From assembly GCA_033807695.1 (NCBI GenBank), contig CM066302.1, forward strand, positions 4,030,001 through 4,094,000: a stretch of DNA of 64,000 nucleotides. Reading direction: 5' to 3'. The translations under genes and the position numbers were made by a program. Source of the DNA: Daedaleopsis sinensis (taxonomy: Eukaryota > Basidiomycota > Agaricomycetes > Polyporales > Polyporaceae). The notes under the pieces were generated by a model. The model had not been told where the DNA came from, did no database searches, and was given only the letters and a program-made list of their open reading frames with translations. Position 1 is the first letter of the stretch. Each line of letters starts with the position of its first letter. Below are positions 10,710 through 22,460 of this stretch, piece after piece.

Positions 10710-13700
10710 ATGGAGCCATCCATGTCAGACGATCTCGGGAAGGAGTTGGAAGATGCGTTCGCGACCATGTTACGTGGCCTCAGCTCAGCGCAAACTGTGG
10801 AGATTGAACTTGAGCCTCGATCTGAGGTACCTATCATCATACCCGACGAGCTGATGTAAGTTGTACACCCTTCATCACAAATCCTTAAGTATAAAGATCT
10901 GTACAGAAACACGCTCGCAACTTCAGCTCTGCCGGACAATATCGGGGGCCTCGATCCTGGTGAACTTCAACCTCCACATCATAATGCAGCAACACAGACG
11001 CCTCTTCTGGAGGATATCAGGCAGCAGATCTCCAGCAACAATCTGAATGGGGTGGTGGAGTCTTTGAGCGGGCTTTTCAGTGGTATGATGGTACTAGCAT
11101 TGCCTACATGCTATTCCATTCGACCGTTCTACTAACTCGATAACGGCAGAACCTGATTCCCTCCGTGCCTCAGCACCAGCTCCCCATTGCGGCCCTGCCA
11201 GACTACATAGAGCAGCGCAGAGACGACGTCAGCACTGCGGGGAGCGGCGGGCTCCTCAATGCCAAAGACTATGCAACTACTGGGATGCAGAACCTGACTG
11301 AGTACGTGACCCGTATGTTCCGTGTGCTCGACCTCGCACAGGAAGACCTTCAGCACACTCTCGCCTCCGCGACGATTCCGCCCACACTTCCTACCGGCGC
11401 TGCTTCTGCCTCATCGTCGTCCATGCCCGGTCCTGCTCCTCCCAGCGCTCTAGCCGTGGCCCTCGCGGCTGCCGGATCTTTCATGTCAAAGATATCGGAG
11501 AGCAACTTCACGAAGGAGATGAGCAGCGCGATACAAAGCAACCCGGTCTACCTCCACGGCATCGCAGCGGAACTCGCACAGAAGCTGCAAGACACCCCCG
11601 AGGAGTCGCCCGATTATCGTGTGCTGCAAAGCGGTTTCGGGCTGACACACCTCCACCTCTACAAGCTCACGTACGACGTTCACGACCTCGACGCGGGGGT
11701 GGGGGCCACCTCTGCGGCGGTATGGATGCCCGACGACGGGACCTTCCCGCCGGCCACGACGCTGCTCGTGCACAACTGGGTGTATGGACAGAGGCTCCTC
11801 GCGCGCAGGGAGCAGAGCCACGATATGCTGGAGCGTGCCGTTGATATCGGTCGCAGGACGCTAAGCATCTCCATCGAGTACTACCCGAACGATCGTCCCG
11901 GCCGGCGGCTGCTCACCATGGAGCTGGCGGAATGCCTGCTCGACCATTACCACGCGACCGGACTCGTCTCGGACCTCAACGACGCGCTAGAATCCATCCG
12001 GACGGCGTTCAAAGTCGAGGAGATGGAGGAGACGCGCAGCCAGTGCGTGCTTGCGGAGCTCTACCTCGAGCGATTCCGCGCCCAGGGAGAGCTCGCGGAC
12101 ATCGACATGGCGCTGTACTACGCGGTCCAACAGCAGCATTTCCACTCAGAGCACGACCCATCCGTCTCGCGTCCTGCCGCACTACTTACAGATGGGCCTG
12201 TGCCCCTTGACGCTGCGCGCGGGCTCCACGTCCTGGCCATGGCATTGGCGCAGCGCTTCACCGTCGTGTCCGACATTGGCGACTTCGACAAGGCTGTGGC
12301 CTACGGTCGTACCGCGGTCGCGTTGTGCCCCGAGACGAGCCCCCTCTTATCCATCTACCTAACGGACCTCGCCACCCTCTTGCATGATAAATATGTGGCC
12401 GACAACAGCCTCGGAGACCTCGACGACTCCATCGTGCTGCTTCGGCGCGCGGTGTCGCTGCGGTGCCCTGGGGCGTACACGCAGTATCCTCCCCGCGCAA
12501 TGCTCGGCCTCGTTCTGGCGCGTCATGGAGAGTGTACGATGGACGTCGGCGAGATAGACGACGGGATCGCGCATCTCATCGCAGCGCGGAAGGAGACTCC
12601 GACTACGCATCTCGAGGCACGTATGCAGCACGATCTCGCAGACGCGTACCTCCTGCGCCACCAGCGGAGCCAGTCCCCGGACGACCTGGACGAGGCCATC
12701 CGTCATGTATCCGGTGCGCTGGACAACACTCCAGAATACGACGGCCGAGCCCGCAGCGCGCGCGCCCTGCGGCTCGGGGACATGCTCGCGGCCCGCTTCT
12801 CCCGCTCGCGTGCGGACGCCGACTTCGAAAAGGGCCTCGAGACCCTCCGCTGTGTGGCGACAGGGGCCGGTCAGCCGTCAGTGCGTATGCAGGCAGCCTT
12901 GCGCTGGGAGCAGCTGGCCTCCGAGCGTGGACCGGAGGCGTCCCTCGAGGCTTTGAAAGCCGCGTTGGACGTGTTCCCCCTGCTCGCATGGGCGGGAAAC
13001 CGGATGGTCGTCCAGTACAGGGCGCTCGTGTCGTGGGCCGTGGACGTCGGCCCAAGGGCGGCGGCACATGCGATCACATGCGGGCTCCTGCAGGACGCTG
13101 TCGCCTACCTGGAGCGTGGGCGGAACGTCCTCTGGGCCCAAACGCTCCAGTTCCAGCCTGGTACGCGCAGACACCGTGCTACCATGCAACCGGTCAGCGC
13201 CGCAGGTAGTACCACCGGCAGCGCCGTAACCACCGAAGCCGATTCTTTGTCGTCCTACCTCTCCACCACGGGCCACGGCTTTCCGCAGATCACGGACGAG
13301 CACAAGGCCGAGGTCGCCCGCACGAACCCGGCGCTGTCGACTATGCTCGAGAACCTGACGAGCATTCGTGACGAGCTGGTACGCGCGCAGAGGGCGCATC
13401 CGAACTACCGGCCCGAACACGACGAGCAGATGGACAGCTTCAAGAGGATGTTCATGGGCATGTATGAAGATGCGTCGTTGCACGGGGCCGCAAAGCGTTG
13501 GAAGTCGCTCAAAGAGAGCGCCAAGTCGCTCGCCGCGGACGGCGTGGCTTTCGGGAGTTTCAAAGACGATCCCCGGTTGGTTGACTTGCTCGCAAAGGGT
13601 CACATCGTTTTCTTGAACGCGAGCATTAGAGTCGATGCCCTCATATTGCGACGTGCACCGGACGGGCAGGTAAATATCAGTCATGTCCCTCTTCCGAATC

Positions 13701-14662
13701 TATCGATGCACGATGTCACCTCCTGGGCCGAGTCGATACAAACAGGAATGGGAGACCTCAGTGAGGAAGGGCTGATGAGTGTGCGCGACTTCGACCAAGT
13801 CATCCTCCTCCCTATCCTCCGAGATCTCTGGCGCACAACTGCGGCGCCCGTTCTCGCTCATCTGTTGATTGACTCAGCGTCGTCGACCGCGAACCCGCCT
13901 CGGATCTGGTGGTGCCCGACAGGTCCTCTCGCGTTTCTCCCGATCCATGCCGCAGGTCCATACGAAGACGGCCGCCCCGGGGTCCCGGATCTCGTCGTAT
14001 CGTCTTACATTTCCACCCTTCAATCTCTCCTTCGCTCACACAGCGCGCCGTCCGCGCCCCTCTCGATGCTCGCCGTCGGCCTCCCAGAGACTCCGAACCT
14101 CTCCCCGCTCCCCGCCGTGCAGAAAGAGCTCGCGACAGTCCAGCGCGCGTGCGCGCGCCTCGCGCACACGCCGACATGCCTCGTCGGTCCCGCGGCGACG
14201 CCGCTCGCCGTCTCGCGGGCGCTCGCGCAGCACTCCTGGCTGCACCTCTCGTGCCACGCGTACCAGGATCCGGCGTGCGCGTTCGATAGCGCGTTCTGTA
14301 TGCACGGCGGCGCGCTCACCCTGGGGGCGCTCATGCAGCTCGACCTCGCGCGCGTCCAGTTCGCGTTCCTCTCCGCGTGCTTGACGTCCGCGGGGGACGC
14401 GCGCCTGCCCGACGAGTGCATCCACCTCGCGGCGGGGATGCAGTTTGCTGGGGTGAGGAGCGCGGTCGCGACGCTGTGGGCGGTGGATGACCGGGCGGCT
14501 GCGTTTGTGACGGAGCGGGTGTATGGGCAGTTGATGAGGGATGGAGTGGGGAATCCTGATCCACGGGAAGCGGCTGAGGCGCTGCATGCTGCTGTGGGCG
14601 CGTTGAAGACTGCTGGACGACCTATGGTGTTCTGGGTGCCGTTCATACATGTAGGTTTGTAG
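10710..14662 (+). CDS. TPR-CHAT protein (caspase-like HetF-associated domain)
   Basis: Three exons, 10710-10855, 10907-11090 and 11150-14662, join to 1280 residues. The middle is alpha-helical with degenerate tetratricopeptide repeats, for example DLDDSIVLLRRAV, DDLDEAIRHVSGALD and LADAYLLRHQ. The last 300 residues are a CHAT domain: IWWCPTGPLAFLPIHAAG near 1028, LHLSCHA with the catalytic His at about 1146 (codon 14255-14257), and FLSACLTS with the catalytic Cys at about 1187 (codon 14378-14380), then GVRSAVATLWAVDD. Both residues of the caspase-fold dyad are present, so it may be an active cysteine protease. Such proteins are strongly expanded in Agaricomycetes; roles in self-recognition or cell death are suspected, not shown. 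Start chosen as the first ATG that splices in frame. Confidence 0.88.
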
Positions 14663-15006
14663 CGACTGAACTCACAGTGGAGGAAGAGAACTGGCGGAAG
14701 AGAACTGGAGGGTGGGGGTTATTCAGAGGTCCACACGTATACGGAATGACGTCGGGCTGCGCGGTGGGGTCCGATTGTCTTCGAACAAATGTTAAAGAGC
14801 AACTGGAAGGAAGACAAGTCTACTACGCCTTCATCAATACTGCTTAAACGTCGAGAGCATCATGTATTAGAGTATGGCTGAAAGCAGGATACTACTGCGC
14901 AAGCATTGTCCATTGGTCCGAGTCACCATGTCCGTGCAGATGTGATAGAGGATGATTAGTAGTGTACGAGCGAGTATGGCTCAGCGTCCGCATGAGTCCT
15001 GTCCCC
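14663..15006. other. convergent intergenic region
   Basis: The TPR-CHAT gene and the minus-strand secreted-protein gene converge here. No ORF with coding character, and no clear element beyond the 3' ends. Confidence 0.4.
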
Positions 15007-15757
15007 TCAGTTGATGAGGAAGCAGTTGTTGGCTTCGGATGGGGCTTCACCTGCACACAAGAAAGTCAGAAGTGAGATCAAGGTGAAGGAGAGCGAAAGA
15101 GGCGCACCAGGCTTCACGTAGACCGGAAACGTGGATGCAGTGTGCCCCACCGAGTCCTCGACTGTGAACTGCACGAGGGAGCCTGTGTACGATGCACGCA
15201 CGCACGGAAGGCACAAAATTGAGTATGGTGTACAGCAGAAACAACAGAGAGCACTGACCTTCGTGCACGATAGCTTGCCAACTAAATGGGGTATCGATGT
15301 CGAACCAAGTACCACGGTCCACATGGTCCACGAAGAGTCTAGTTGCAGCACGACTAGGTTAACACTAGTGCAAGAGTGAGGGGGCGACGGCCGAGTACGT
15401 ACGTCTGTGATGGGCAACGAGGGGCATATATGAGAGTCGTGATATCAGTTTAACGCGCAAGTCTTTGCTCACGAGGTTATAGCCAGCTAGAAAACCGGTG
15501 TCAGCTCTATTCTGTGACGCACAATCTGCATGGAAACTACGCACGAACACCACCAATGATGTTGAAGTACGATCGAACGCACTGGCGAAGGTCGAATCTG
15601 TATCAACGATGAGCATGCAAATGCGCGAGAGTCTATGAAATACTCACGGCGTTTGAATGAACAAATGTAGAGATTCGGTCTCGGTTATCGGCGCGGCGGA
15701 GACACTGGTACCAGCAATTGCGAGTATAGCGGCGGCAATGTTCGTGAACGTCTTCAT
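15007..15757 (-). CDS. small secreted protein, family member 1
   Basis: Exon 1 (15648-15757) encodes a clear signal peptide (MKTFTNIAAAILAIAGTSVSAAP). Later exons give DLRQCVRSYFNIIGG, PGYNL, FVDHVDRGTWFDIDTPF with SWQAIVHEG, SLVQFTVEDSVGHTASTFPV, and a last exon EAPSEANNCFLIN ending at 15007-15009. Layout and intron phases match the gene at 17379-18133: the first intron is phase 2 inside a Pro codon after xxIxTP, and the last two introns are phase 1. So the two are distant paralogues. The fold is probably a small beta-sandwich (hydrophobic/aromatic alternation, FTVxDSxG motif) like the Kre9/Knh1-type repeat of fungal wall proteins; this is inference. The exon around 15370-15410 is uncertain. 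Confidence 0.6.
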
Positions 15758-15849
15758 CGTGGTCGTGAGAGGCGATGCTGAATGGAGATAATGTAACACG
15801 GAGAGAAGAAGAGGCTTCTTGGTGTGCAGGACCGTAACGCACATTGAAG

Positions 15850-15858
15850 TATATATAT
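15850..15858 (-). promoter_or_regulatory. TATA box of the minus-strand secreted protein
   Basis: TATATATA on the minus strand about 95 bases before the ATG at 15757, at a normal distance for a fungal TATA element. Confidence 0.5.
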
Positions 15859-15957
15859 GGGTTTTTCGCCGCGCGGTGTCACCGGGTCTAGATGCCCCGC
15901 CATCTGACGAATTTGGAATCAACGGGTGGTTGAAATTAATAACCTGGAGTTGATCTG

Positions 15958-16483
15958 GAGGCGGCGAGAGGGAGTGAGTTTGTCTGGACTATATTAGGCC
16001 GACCTCATTGCGACTCGGAAGGGCTGGGACTCCAAAGTTGTGTCTTGTTCCCACTTCTTGCATACCCGCGCCGGGGGAAACGGACTCAGACTCTGTCGTC
16101 CTCACCGTCGGATGCTATGCGCACCCGCCCAGCTCTCACAACGGGGCTAGGTCAGGATCGTAGAACATCTCGGCGGTTCTGGATTTAAATAGAATGTGAT
16201 ACGTTATTGTTCACAATGCCGCGAGATTCCGCACTTACCGCAGGTCGAAGTTCAACAACTTGGTGGCATAAGCCAAGCCTGAGGTTGAAAGATCTGGTTA
16301 CAGAAGATTGTAGACTGATGTAGCCTACGTGTGGTGTAGAGAAGTATACCTCAATGAATGTGGACTTTGACTGGCCTGGGTGAGATCTGGGGGAGGACTG
16401 TGGTGTTAGGGCTAAGTCTGGGTGGATCCAAGATGGTTTGGTCTTGTTTGTTCGGGCGTTTAGAATTCCTAATATGGAGATAA
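15958..16483. other. intergenic region without a recognisable gene
   Basis: About 0.5 kb with no open frame of coding character on either strand and no obvious repeat. Confidence 0.35.
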
Positions 16484-16832
16484 CTCAGTGCCTTAGCTAC
16501 CGTGACGTCGCGATTCTACGCCTCCTTCCACTTTTCCGCATCCGCCTCAACTCCAAGTCCGTTGGAACGACATGTCGCGTCGCTTACGCGTGGTAAGTAC
16601 ATATATGGAGACTAGACACGTTCGAATCTTCGACCATTGAGCCAAACTGACAGGATGAGTCTGATACACTGGCAGGTAGACCGCTCTGCATCCGATCTCA
16701 ATTGAGAAGCTCACAATTGCTCCGGACTGCTCTGATTGCGTCCTACCTGCCTACTTGAAGCTTGAAGAACGATATCATGCACAGATAGCTCTTGCGACCA
16801 CAGCGCTATGCCCCGGCTTCGATGTGTCATAA
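16484..16832 (+). pseudogene. fragment of an unrecognised gene
   Basis: Two short stretches look like exons. The first, ending at a GTAAGT donor near 16592, reads CLSYRDVAILRLLPLFRIRL. The second, from an acceptor near 16680 to TAA 16830-16832, reads ISIEKLTIAPDCSDCVLPAY then LKLEERYHAQIALATTALC. No start codon or upstream exons were found. It could be a remnant of an F-box/LRR-type gene, but no diagnostic motif is present. Confidence 0.22.
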
Positions 16833-17320
16833 CTCTCTCAATTACCTGAGTCAGTCTTCACGGTGACACGAGTCCGACGCCCACTGTTGACCAAGGATCG
16901 TGGTGTTGTCGGCGCCGTGAGTGGATTCTATATGATATACTGCAAATACAGCGCTGAAGTCTGTCACACAGGAAGTTGTACGCATTGTATACGATTACTC
17001 ACGAGTCTCACAGTGAGCTTCCAAGCGCAGTTCGCCGTCTCCGCGTACTGGTCATATGGTTGCTGTGCGATATAAAACCAGGTCGGCGATTTGAAGTCGA
17101 CGAGTTCTCTATTATTTTGAGTGTGTAGTAGCTGTCGTCGGTGGCACTCATACAATATTCAATCCAGCTGCGTACGCAACACGTTGCTTTGCATCCGCAA
17201 TATAGATGAGGTGACACCTGTCAAAGTGGCAATTTTCATCGGCCAACCACGCCCGTGAGTGACCGTTACTTAGCTCGCAAGAGGCTGGTATCTCCGCAGG
17301 CAGGATGGCATGCTGGTGAA
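16833..17320. other. intergenic region
   Basis: Nothing recognised except promoter sequence for the secreted-protein gene at 17379. Confidence 0.35.
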
Positions 17321-17327
17321 TATAAAA
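17321..17327 (+). promoter_or_regulatory. TATA box of the plus-strand secreted protein
   Basis: TATAAAA lies 58 bases before the ATG at 17379. It supports that start. Confidence 0.6.
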
Positions 17328-17378
17328 CGGGACGAGGCCATCGAGTGGTACCCTATACCCGACACACTTGCACCACAG

Positions 17379-18133
17379 ATGAAGCTCGCCCTCACTGCTA
17401 TTTCCGCCTTGGCCGCATTCGGGGCCGTCTGCAGTGCTGCTGCTTCCCCGTTTATGATAGACACTCCGTAAGTCTCAAATTATCGCCCGACGATGATTGA
17501 AATGCTGAGGAGTCTTTGTTCCCCCAGCGGTAATGCTGCCCAATGCGAGGAGCTCAACGCTCTCTGGAGTGGAGGACAACGTGAGTGCTCAATGATACAT
17601 GTAGATTGTACCTGGTCTTGTTCATCCTTTCTCATCTCTTCACACAGCACCGTATTTACTAGTATGTATCTCACGGTCCCACTGTATCTCCAGGCACTCT
17701 CACAGTCGTCACGCAAATTTATTGCTCAACGTAGGAGTGAGTACTACTACCCATTTTTCTTGGTACAGCATTACGCTCGGGCTGACGGTCTCACAGACTG
17801 CGTAAATTCGAAGGCAACATTGTCGTGCAGGAGATTGGCGGTATTAGTGGAACTTCGAGGATCCTGACTATCAACATTCCGGGAGGTATGTTGCATCCTA
17901 CAGTGTGGTCTCTGATCGCACATATTACCTTCTCTCCGTATTCATCATTGCATCGTAAAAATAGGTCAATCCGCAACTCTCGCAGTCCGGGACTCCAATG
18001 GTGACCTAGCGCAATCAGCAATTTTTGAAATCTTACCTAGCTGTGCGTCTTTCGGACGCTCATTTGCCTCGGTGGGCCAGGAGTGACTGATAACGTTTCG
18101 CTGACTATCATAGCTGACTCTGGATGCTTGTGA
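17379..18133 (+). CDS. small secreted protein, family member 2
   Basis: Exon 1 (17379-17467) gives a signal peptide and the mature start (MKLALTAISALAAFGAVCSA, then AASPFMIDT). Following exons give NAAQCEELNALWSGGQ, PPYLL, LRKFEGNIVVQEIGGISGTS, then GQSATLAVRDSNGDLAQSAI and a last exon ending SDSGCL with TGA 18131-18133. The SPFxIDTP, QCxxLxxxWSGGxPPYxL and xLxVxDSxG pattern is that of a common basidiomycete small secreted family resembling the Kre9/Knh1 wall-protein repeat, but here without a Ser/Thr-rich tail or GPI signal. Its role is unknown. The exon between 17650 and 17740 (probably LTVVTQIYCST) does not join cleanly to PPYLL; a one-base error or unusual donor is possible. Confidence 0.7.
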
Positions 18134-18284
18134 GGATGCAGTCGGAGAACAACGTCGCAAGGGAGATACCCCTGCAGAAACGCGCTACTGTTCTATTGTA
18201 GTACATCATGTTTGTACGAGTAGAGGATGACGATATCACAACTGCCAGTCGGTCCAACACCTGCACTAGAGAGTCCTTCCCTCA

Positions 18285-18563
18285 TTAATCATTCCATGCC
18301 GGCCAAAGCGGAGCGGTGTCCGAGCCATGATACTGCTCCACGCACTCTGTGGGAAGCTTCGATATCCAACTAAATCCGTTCGGCCAGCCATTCCACTTCT
18401 TATATTCTCCATGCACGTCCACATTCTTCACTTCGCCACGAATTTGAGTCAGAGTAGCCCGCACGGAGACCATGATCCAGGTTTCGATACTGTTCGAACG
18501 GATGTACTTACCTGCATCAGTAGCCCTATCTGTAGTGCGGGAGCTCTCGCGCGGCAGCCGCAC
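18285..18563 (-). other. unassigned minus-strand ORF, possible terminal exon
   Basis: An open stretch reads IRGEVKNVDVHGEYKKWN and ends APLWPAWND at 18285. A GTAAGT-like site lies near its upstream end, so it may be a last exon. Further 5' exons would overlap the promoter of the F-box gene. No domain recognised. Confidence 0.2.
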
Positions 18564-18662
18564 GATTCGAAACCCACCGCGCTGTCCCCGGAGGACCTCG
18601 TGTGCTTGATCTTCACGCGACTGCGTCGGGCCGAGCCAGCGGAGTCCGACGTCCCTGCAGCC

Positions 18663-20683
18663 ATGGTCTCATCCGCCATGGAGACGGCTCTGACGGACGT
18701 CATCCACCTGCCAGTGCACCAGACACCAGACACTCTTCAAGAACCCATTGACTCGACCCCGTACGTCTCCATATTTTACCCCTTGCTAGGAGGTACTGAC
18801 TACTATTGCCCGTTTTCTCAGTGCTGGCGCAACATCCGAGGTGAGCAGCTCCGTCTATCCTCCGAGTTGGGCCGTATCTTTATTCACACTGAGTCTGCTA
18901 AAAGCTTCAGACTAGGCTGGATACCATGTCGATCACCGCGAAATCCCCAGTCCTTACTCCCATCAACACCCTGAGCCCGATCGACCGTCTTCCTCCGGAG
19001 ATATTATTCCATATCTTCACCTTTGAAAAACATGGAACATGCGGCGTCGATGCACACCTCGAGGCGCATATACGAATATACGGTCCACTCGGACTGGGAC
19101 CAGCAAAATACTTTGTTACCTTGACTGAGGTCTGTCGCCGTTGGAGAGATATCCTCGTTCACAACTCGAAGTTTTGGTCGACTATCGAAGATCACTATGT
19201 CATCACAAGGGCTGACAGTCCACTGCCAATCAAGACGCGCAGCTGGATACGCTTCATACACCGGAACCCCGACGGTCCTCTTCACGTGAAGGTCAGGCAC
19301 GAACCTTCGGAGGAGCTCTGCCCGCTTTTGCAGAACTCCGGGGCCCGTGTGGACGATTTGGAAACGGTGTACGTCTCAGGGGACCTCTTCCACCGCCTCG
19401 TATCCTTTCCAGCCAACAGCCTTCGAACTTGTCGATTGTCATTCGCGAGGGACCTGGGATCGACTTCGCTAACACTGTTCAACGGCCACTCGCCGCGCCT
19501 GCGCGCTCTCCGGTTATATTCCTGCCACTTCATACCCGCCAACGTCTTTCCGTCCCTCTCACATCTCATCATCATCTTCCTCGGCCATGAAAGCCCGTCC
19601 TCACCCGTCGAGTTCAGCTTCACGGACGTCATTAAACTCCTCGGAAACTGTCCCTCTCTGGAGGTTCTGTACTATATCACACGCGATCGCGTCCGCGTGA
19701 AGGACCTCCCCGCCCCGGGCGACATCCCCCAAAAGGTCACGCTTTCGAAGCTTCGCAAGCTGTGTGTCGAGGAGTACCACCTGGATCCTGGACACAGCCC
19801 CGGATGGTTCCAAGTCGCGTTGTGCGGTCATCTAGATTTTCCGCCGGAGTGCCTCGTTTCTATCCAGCCCGCCTCCATTGCCGATTTCCAACACCACGCC
19901 CGCACGCTGTCTTCCGGTCTCGCTGCGGGAGACACGCTCTGCTTGCGCGTCGTTCCAAAGGAGAAAGAGGACAACAATCCTGCACTGGATGCGATGTGTG
20001 TGCAGGTCGTCGACAGCCCGCGATCCCTCGGTCTGCGCATTGAGGTCGGATACGACCCGGTCAGGAGCACGGAGGAGGCGCGGGAGCAGATCCGGCGTGT
20101 GCTGTCGTCCTCTCCCCTCTTCAGTGCGGTCACGGTGCTCGACGTGTGGCGGCTCATCTTCGATTGCCTTATGGGCACGCCGTCCGTCCTTGCAGAACTG
20201 TTGCACGTACAGACACTCGCGGTCGCGAACATCAATGGGAGCACGCGTGGGCTGGAGACGTTGACGATGGCACGCACACACAGTATCGCTTTCCCCCAGC
20301 TCAAGACGCTCGCGTTGTTCAGACTGGCCGTAGCTCAGCTAGAGGACGTCCACGACATCGTCCAGTCTCGCGCGGAGGCAGGATACCCGCTCGACCGTGT
20401 CGTGCTCGTGCTCAGGAGGCCCTATCATCAGTCCAGCGCAGAGGCATTGGACGCGGTGCGCCGGATCCGGGGCCTGGTGAACCAGGCGACGGTAGCTAGG
20501 TTAGACAGGGCGGAGGATGCGATGGACGATGTTCTGCCGTGGAGGAAGCTGGCAAAATCCTACACAAGTGGCGAGGACGACACCGATTTTTGGCCGGACT
20601 GGTCGTCGGCAAGGCGACCTTGGTGGGCATGTAATACACGGCCGGGTGAATTCTATAGCTTCACTGAACTCAGCCAGTTATAG
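18663..20683 (+). CDS. F-box protein
   Basis: Exons 18663-18760, a 19-base exon 18822-18840, and 18911-20683 join in frame to 629 residues. The F-box lies at about 58-130: INTLSPIDRLPPEILFHIF, then VCRRWRDILVHNSKFWSTI after a short insertion. F-box proteins of this type (LPPEIL...C..W) bring substrates to SCF ubiquitin ligases through Skp1; the rest of the chain is leucine-rich with LRR-like spacing (for example LRALRLYSCHF, LEVLYYI) and probably binds the target. A shorter start at 18926 is possible; the upstream start is preferred because TRLDT before that Met joins a clean splice. Agaricomycetes carry hundreds of such genes. Confidence 0.85.
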
Positions 20684-21342
20684 CTAGTCATTTTCAACTA
20701 GTTTTCTAGAGCCAGAGTTCAAGTAAGCAGTCGCCTGGCCGAGTCGAGATGAAGTGCACTCACCTCGTCGATAGAGGATGTTGCCCAGTGTCAGCTTCCG
20801 GCGCTGTCAAAGTAGCCAGCTCTTCCCTCGGGCCTCGTCTGCTCCGTATCCCTATCCCTATGCGCGGAGAGCAGGCCCTAATCCGGCGGGAAACGCCATG
20901 CGCATCGGTGCCGCGAGCCTCTAGAGCAGCAAGCAGGAAGACAAGCACGAGCTGGTCGTCTGACTGGCCCGAGTTGTCTGCGAGGAACTGCAAGAGCTCG
21001 TCAAGCTCGGCGAAGGGGTGCGGCGGACAGGCTTGAGCGTGTGCACGCGGGACACTCGCAAGTGACGGGTAATAGGCATAACTTGTCCTTGCGTCTGCTT
21101 TCTTCGACGTGTAGGCCCGGTCCTCTATCCGTGCCCTCGACTTCGCGATCAGCGTCACAGACGCTGGTCAGCTGGGAGGACGAGGTGTAAACAGTCGGCT
21201 GGAGCGAGATGACTTGCACTCAGCTCGTCGATCGAAGATGTTGCTCAATGTCAGCTTCGTGTGCACGTTTCCCACAAGGACGCCAAGCATCCTCGTCGAA
21301 CTGACTGAAATACTCGAGAGCTTGTGCTCCTTCCGAACTCAT
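20684..21342 (-). pseudogene. unrecognised gene, probably damaged, with internal duplication
   Basis: Starts with an ATG at 21340-21342 (MSSEGAQALEYFSQFDEDAW). A second coding-like block at 20760-21158 includes FAELDELLQFLADNSGQS with DDQLVLVFLLAALEARGTDA. A last exon ending KLVEND at TAG 20684-20686 abuts the F-box stop. EADIEQHLRSTS near 21228 and EADTGQHPLSTR near 20775 are homologous, as are the introns after them, so a segment was duplicated about 455 bp apart. In the first copy the donor reads CTGAGT where the second has GTGAGT, so splicing there is probably lost. No family recognised. Confidence 0.35.
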
Positions 21343-21550
21343 GGCGCGGCTCCGGGTCGTGCGGCGTCGTGGTCCAAAACAACCTCCGATGCCGCCTACC
21401 TCGAGTCACGACGTGTCATCGAGCATGCAACATCCAGATCGCTTCGCGATACTGAAAGTCAATCAACGATTTACACCTGATTCACACTCGAGTGTCACCT
21501 GCACTGAAGCCGCAGCGTTCACGTAGCTTGTATTCCTTGCATGGCGGCCA

Positions 21551-21930
21551 CTATTCAGCGCACCGATCCAGCACCTCCTCCACGTAGTCCGCCATAAGCC
21601 TCATGCCCTCCTTCGACGGATGTCTACGCGCACACAGCACATCCAACAACCCGTCAGTCAACACTCCCGCCACACACCCAGAGCGCAGCAGAGACTCGGA
21701 GCACGCCGACTCACCCAGGGATATACTGGAAGAAATGGTCCGGGTCCCCGCACATCCCATCCGTCTGGCACGGCGCCGACGCACAATCCGTGATGCACGC
21801 ATCCGTGCTCACGTACCCAAACGCCCCGAACCCCGGGTCCGCCCCCAGCACCCCGTCCCAGATCCGGCTGAACGCCGCGAACGCCACGTTCAGCTGCGGG
21901 CCGTCGCCTTGGGTGGTGGAGTTGGTGCCG
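21551..21930 (-). pseudogene. 3' fragment of a CE16 acetylesterase
   Basis: Reads LGTNSTTQGDGPQLNVAF, then RIWDGVLGADPGFGAFGYVS, then CASAPCQTDGMCGDPDHFF with QYIPG. After an intron (GTGAGT donor near 21714, TAG acceptor near 21616) it ends HPSKEGMRLMADYVEEVLD and RCAE before TAG at 21551. This is the C-terminal end of an SGNH/GDSL acetylesterase of family CE16, including the HPS that supplies the catalytic His. No 5' exons precede it: homology stops at about 21930. It is inverted relative to, and partly overlaps in content with, the 5' CE16 copies to its right, so it comes from a different gene copy. Confidence 0.7.
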
Positions 21931-22460
21931 AGGCATGAGAGGTTCGCGGGGGGTCTGGAGCAGGTGGAGAGATACAGCGCGTAGAGAGGGGCACTCGCCC
22001 ATATCCGGGAGACGACTATATCAGATACACCTCAAGCCGAGTTGGATAGCGAGAATGGGGAGAATAAAACTCACCGTGTATGCGAGATACCCCGTCCAGA
22101 CACCTATACGCCCAGACAACTACTCTGTACACCTGTAATTACACCTGTAGTCCGATATTCCACCACAGTCAGAGTCCTGACGGTACATTCGTGTGCGAGG
22201 GGCCCGGGTAGCGACGCAGGGAGGCACGAACGAGATGCAGAGACGCGAGCCCGCGGAGCCTGAAGCCACAGAGAGTCGCACGATTGAAGCCTCTGTCTTG
22301 CATACAGAGCACAGTCAAGCTGTCTTCTGTAAGATGTACAGTCGTACCAACAGGGAGTAGCAGAGACGAGGGACACGAGAGAGAGAGAGAAAGAGAGAGC
22401 AGCGAGTGCGGGTCCCGGAGCGCTCGTCGTGTTTGTGGGCGCCAAGCCGCCTCCGCGTTT
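21931..22460. other. left flank of the repeat array
   Basis: No gene recognised. A purine GA-repeat lies near 22376-22402. Similarity to the later units begins at about 22461; left of that the sequence does not match the corresponding ends of units 1-3. Confidence 0.45.

Noticed and set aside
12258..14650. Many long ORFs in other frames of the TPR-CHAT gene
   Set aside because: The frame with TPR repeats and CHAT motifs is clearly the coding one; the rest follow from high third-position GC.
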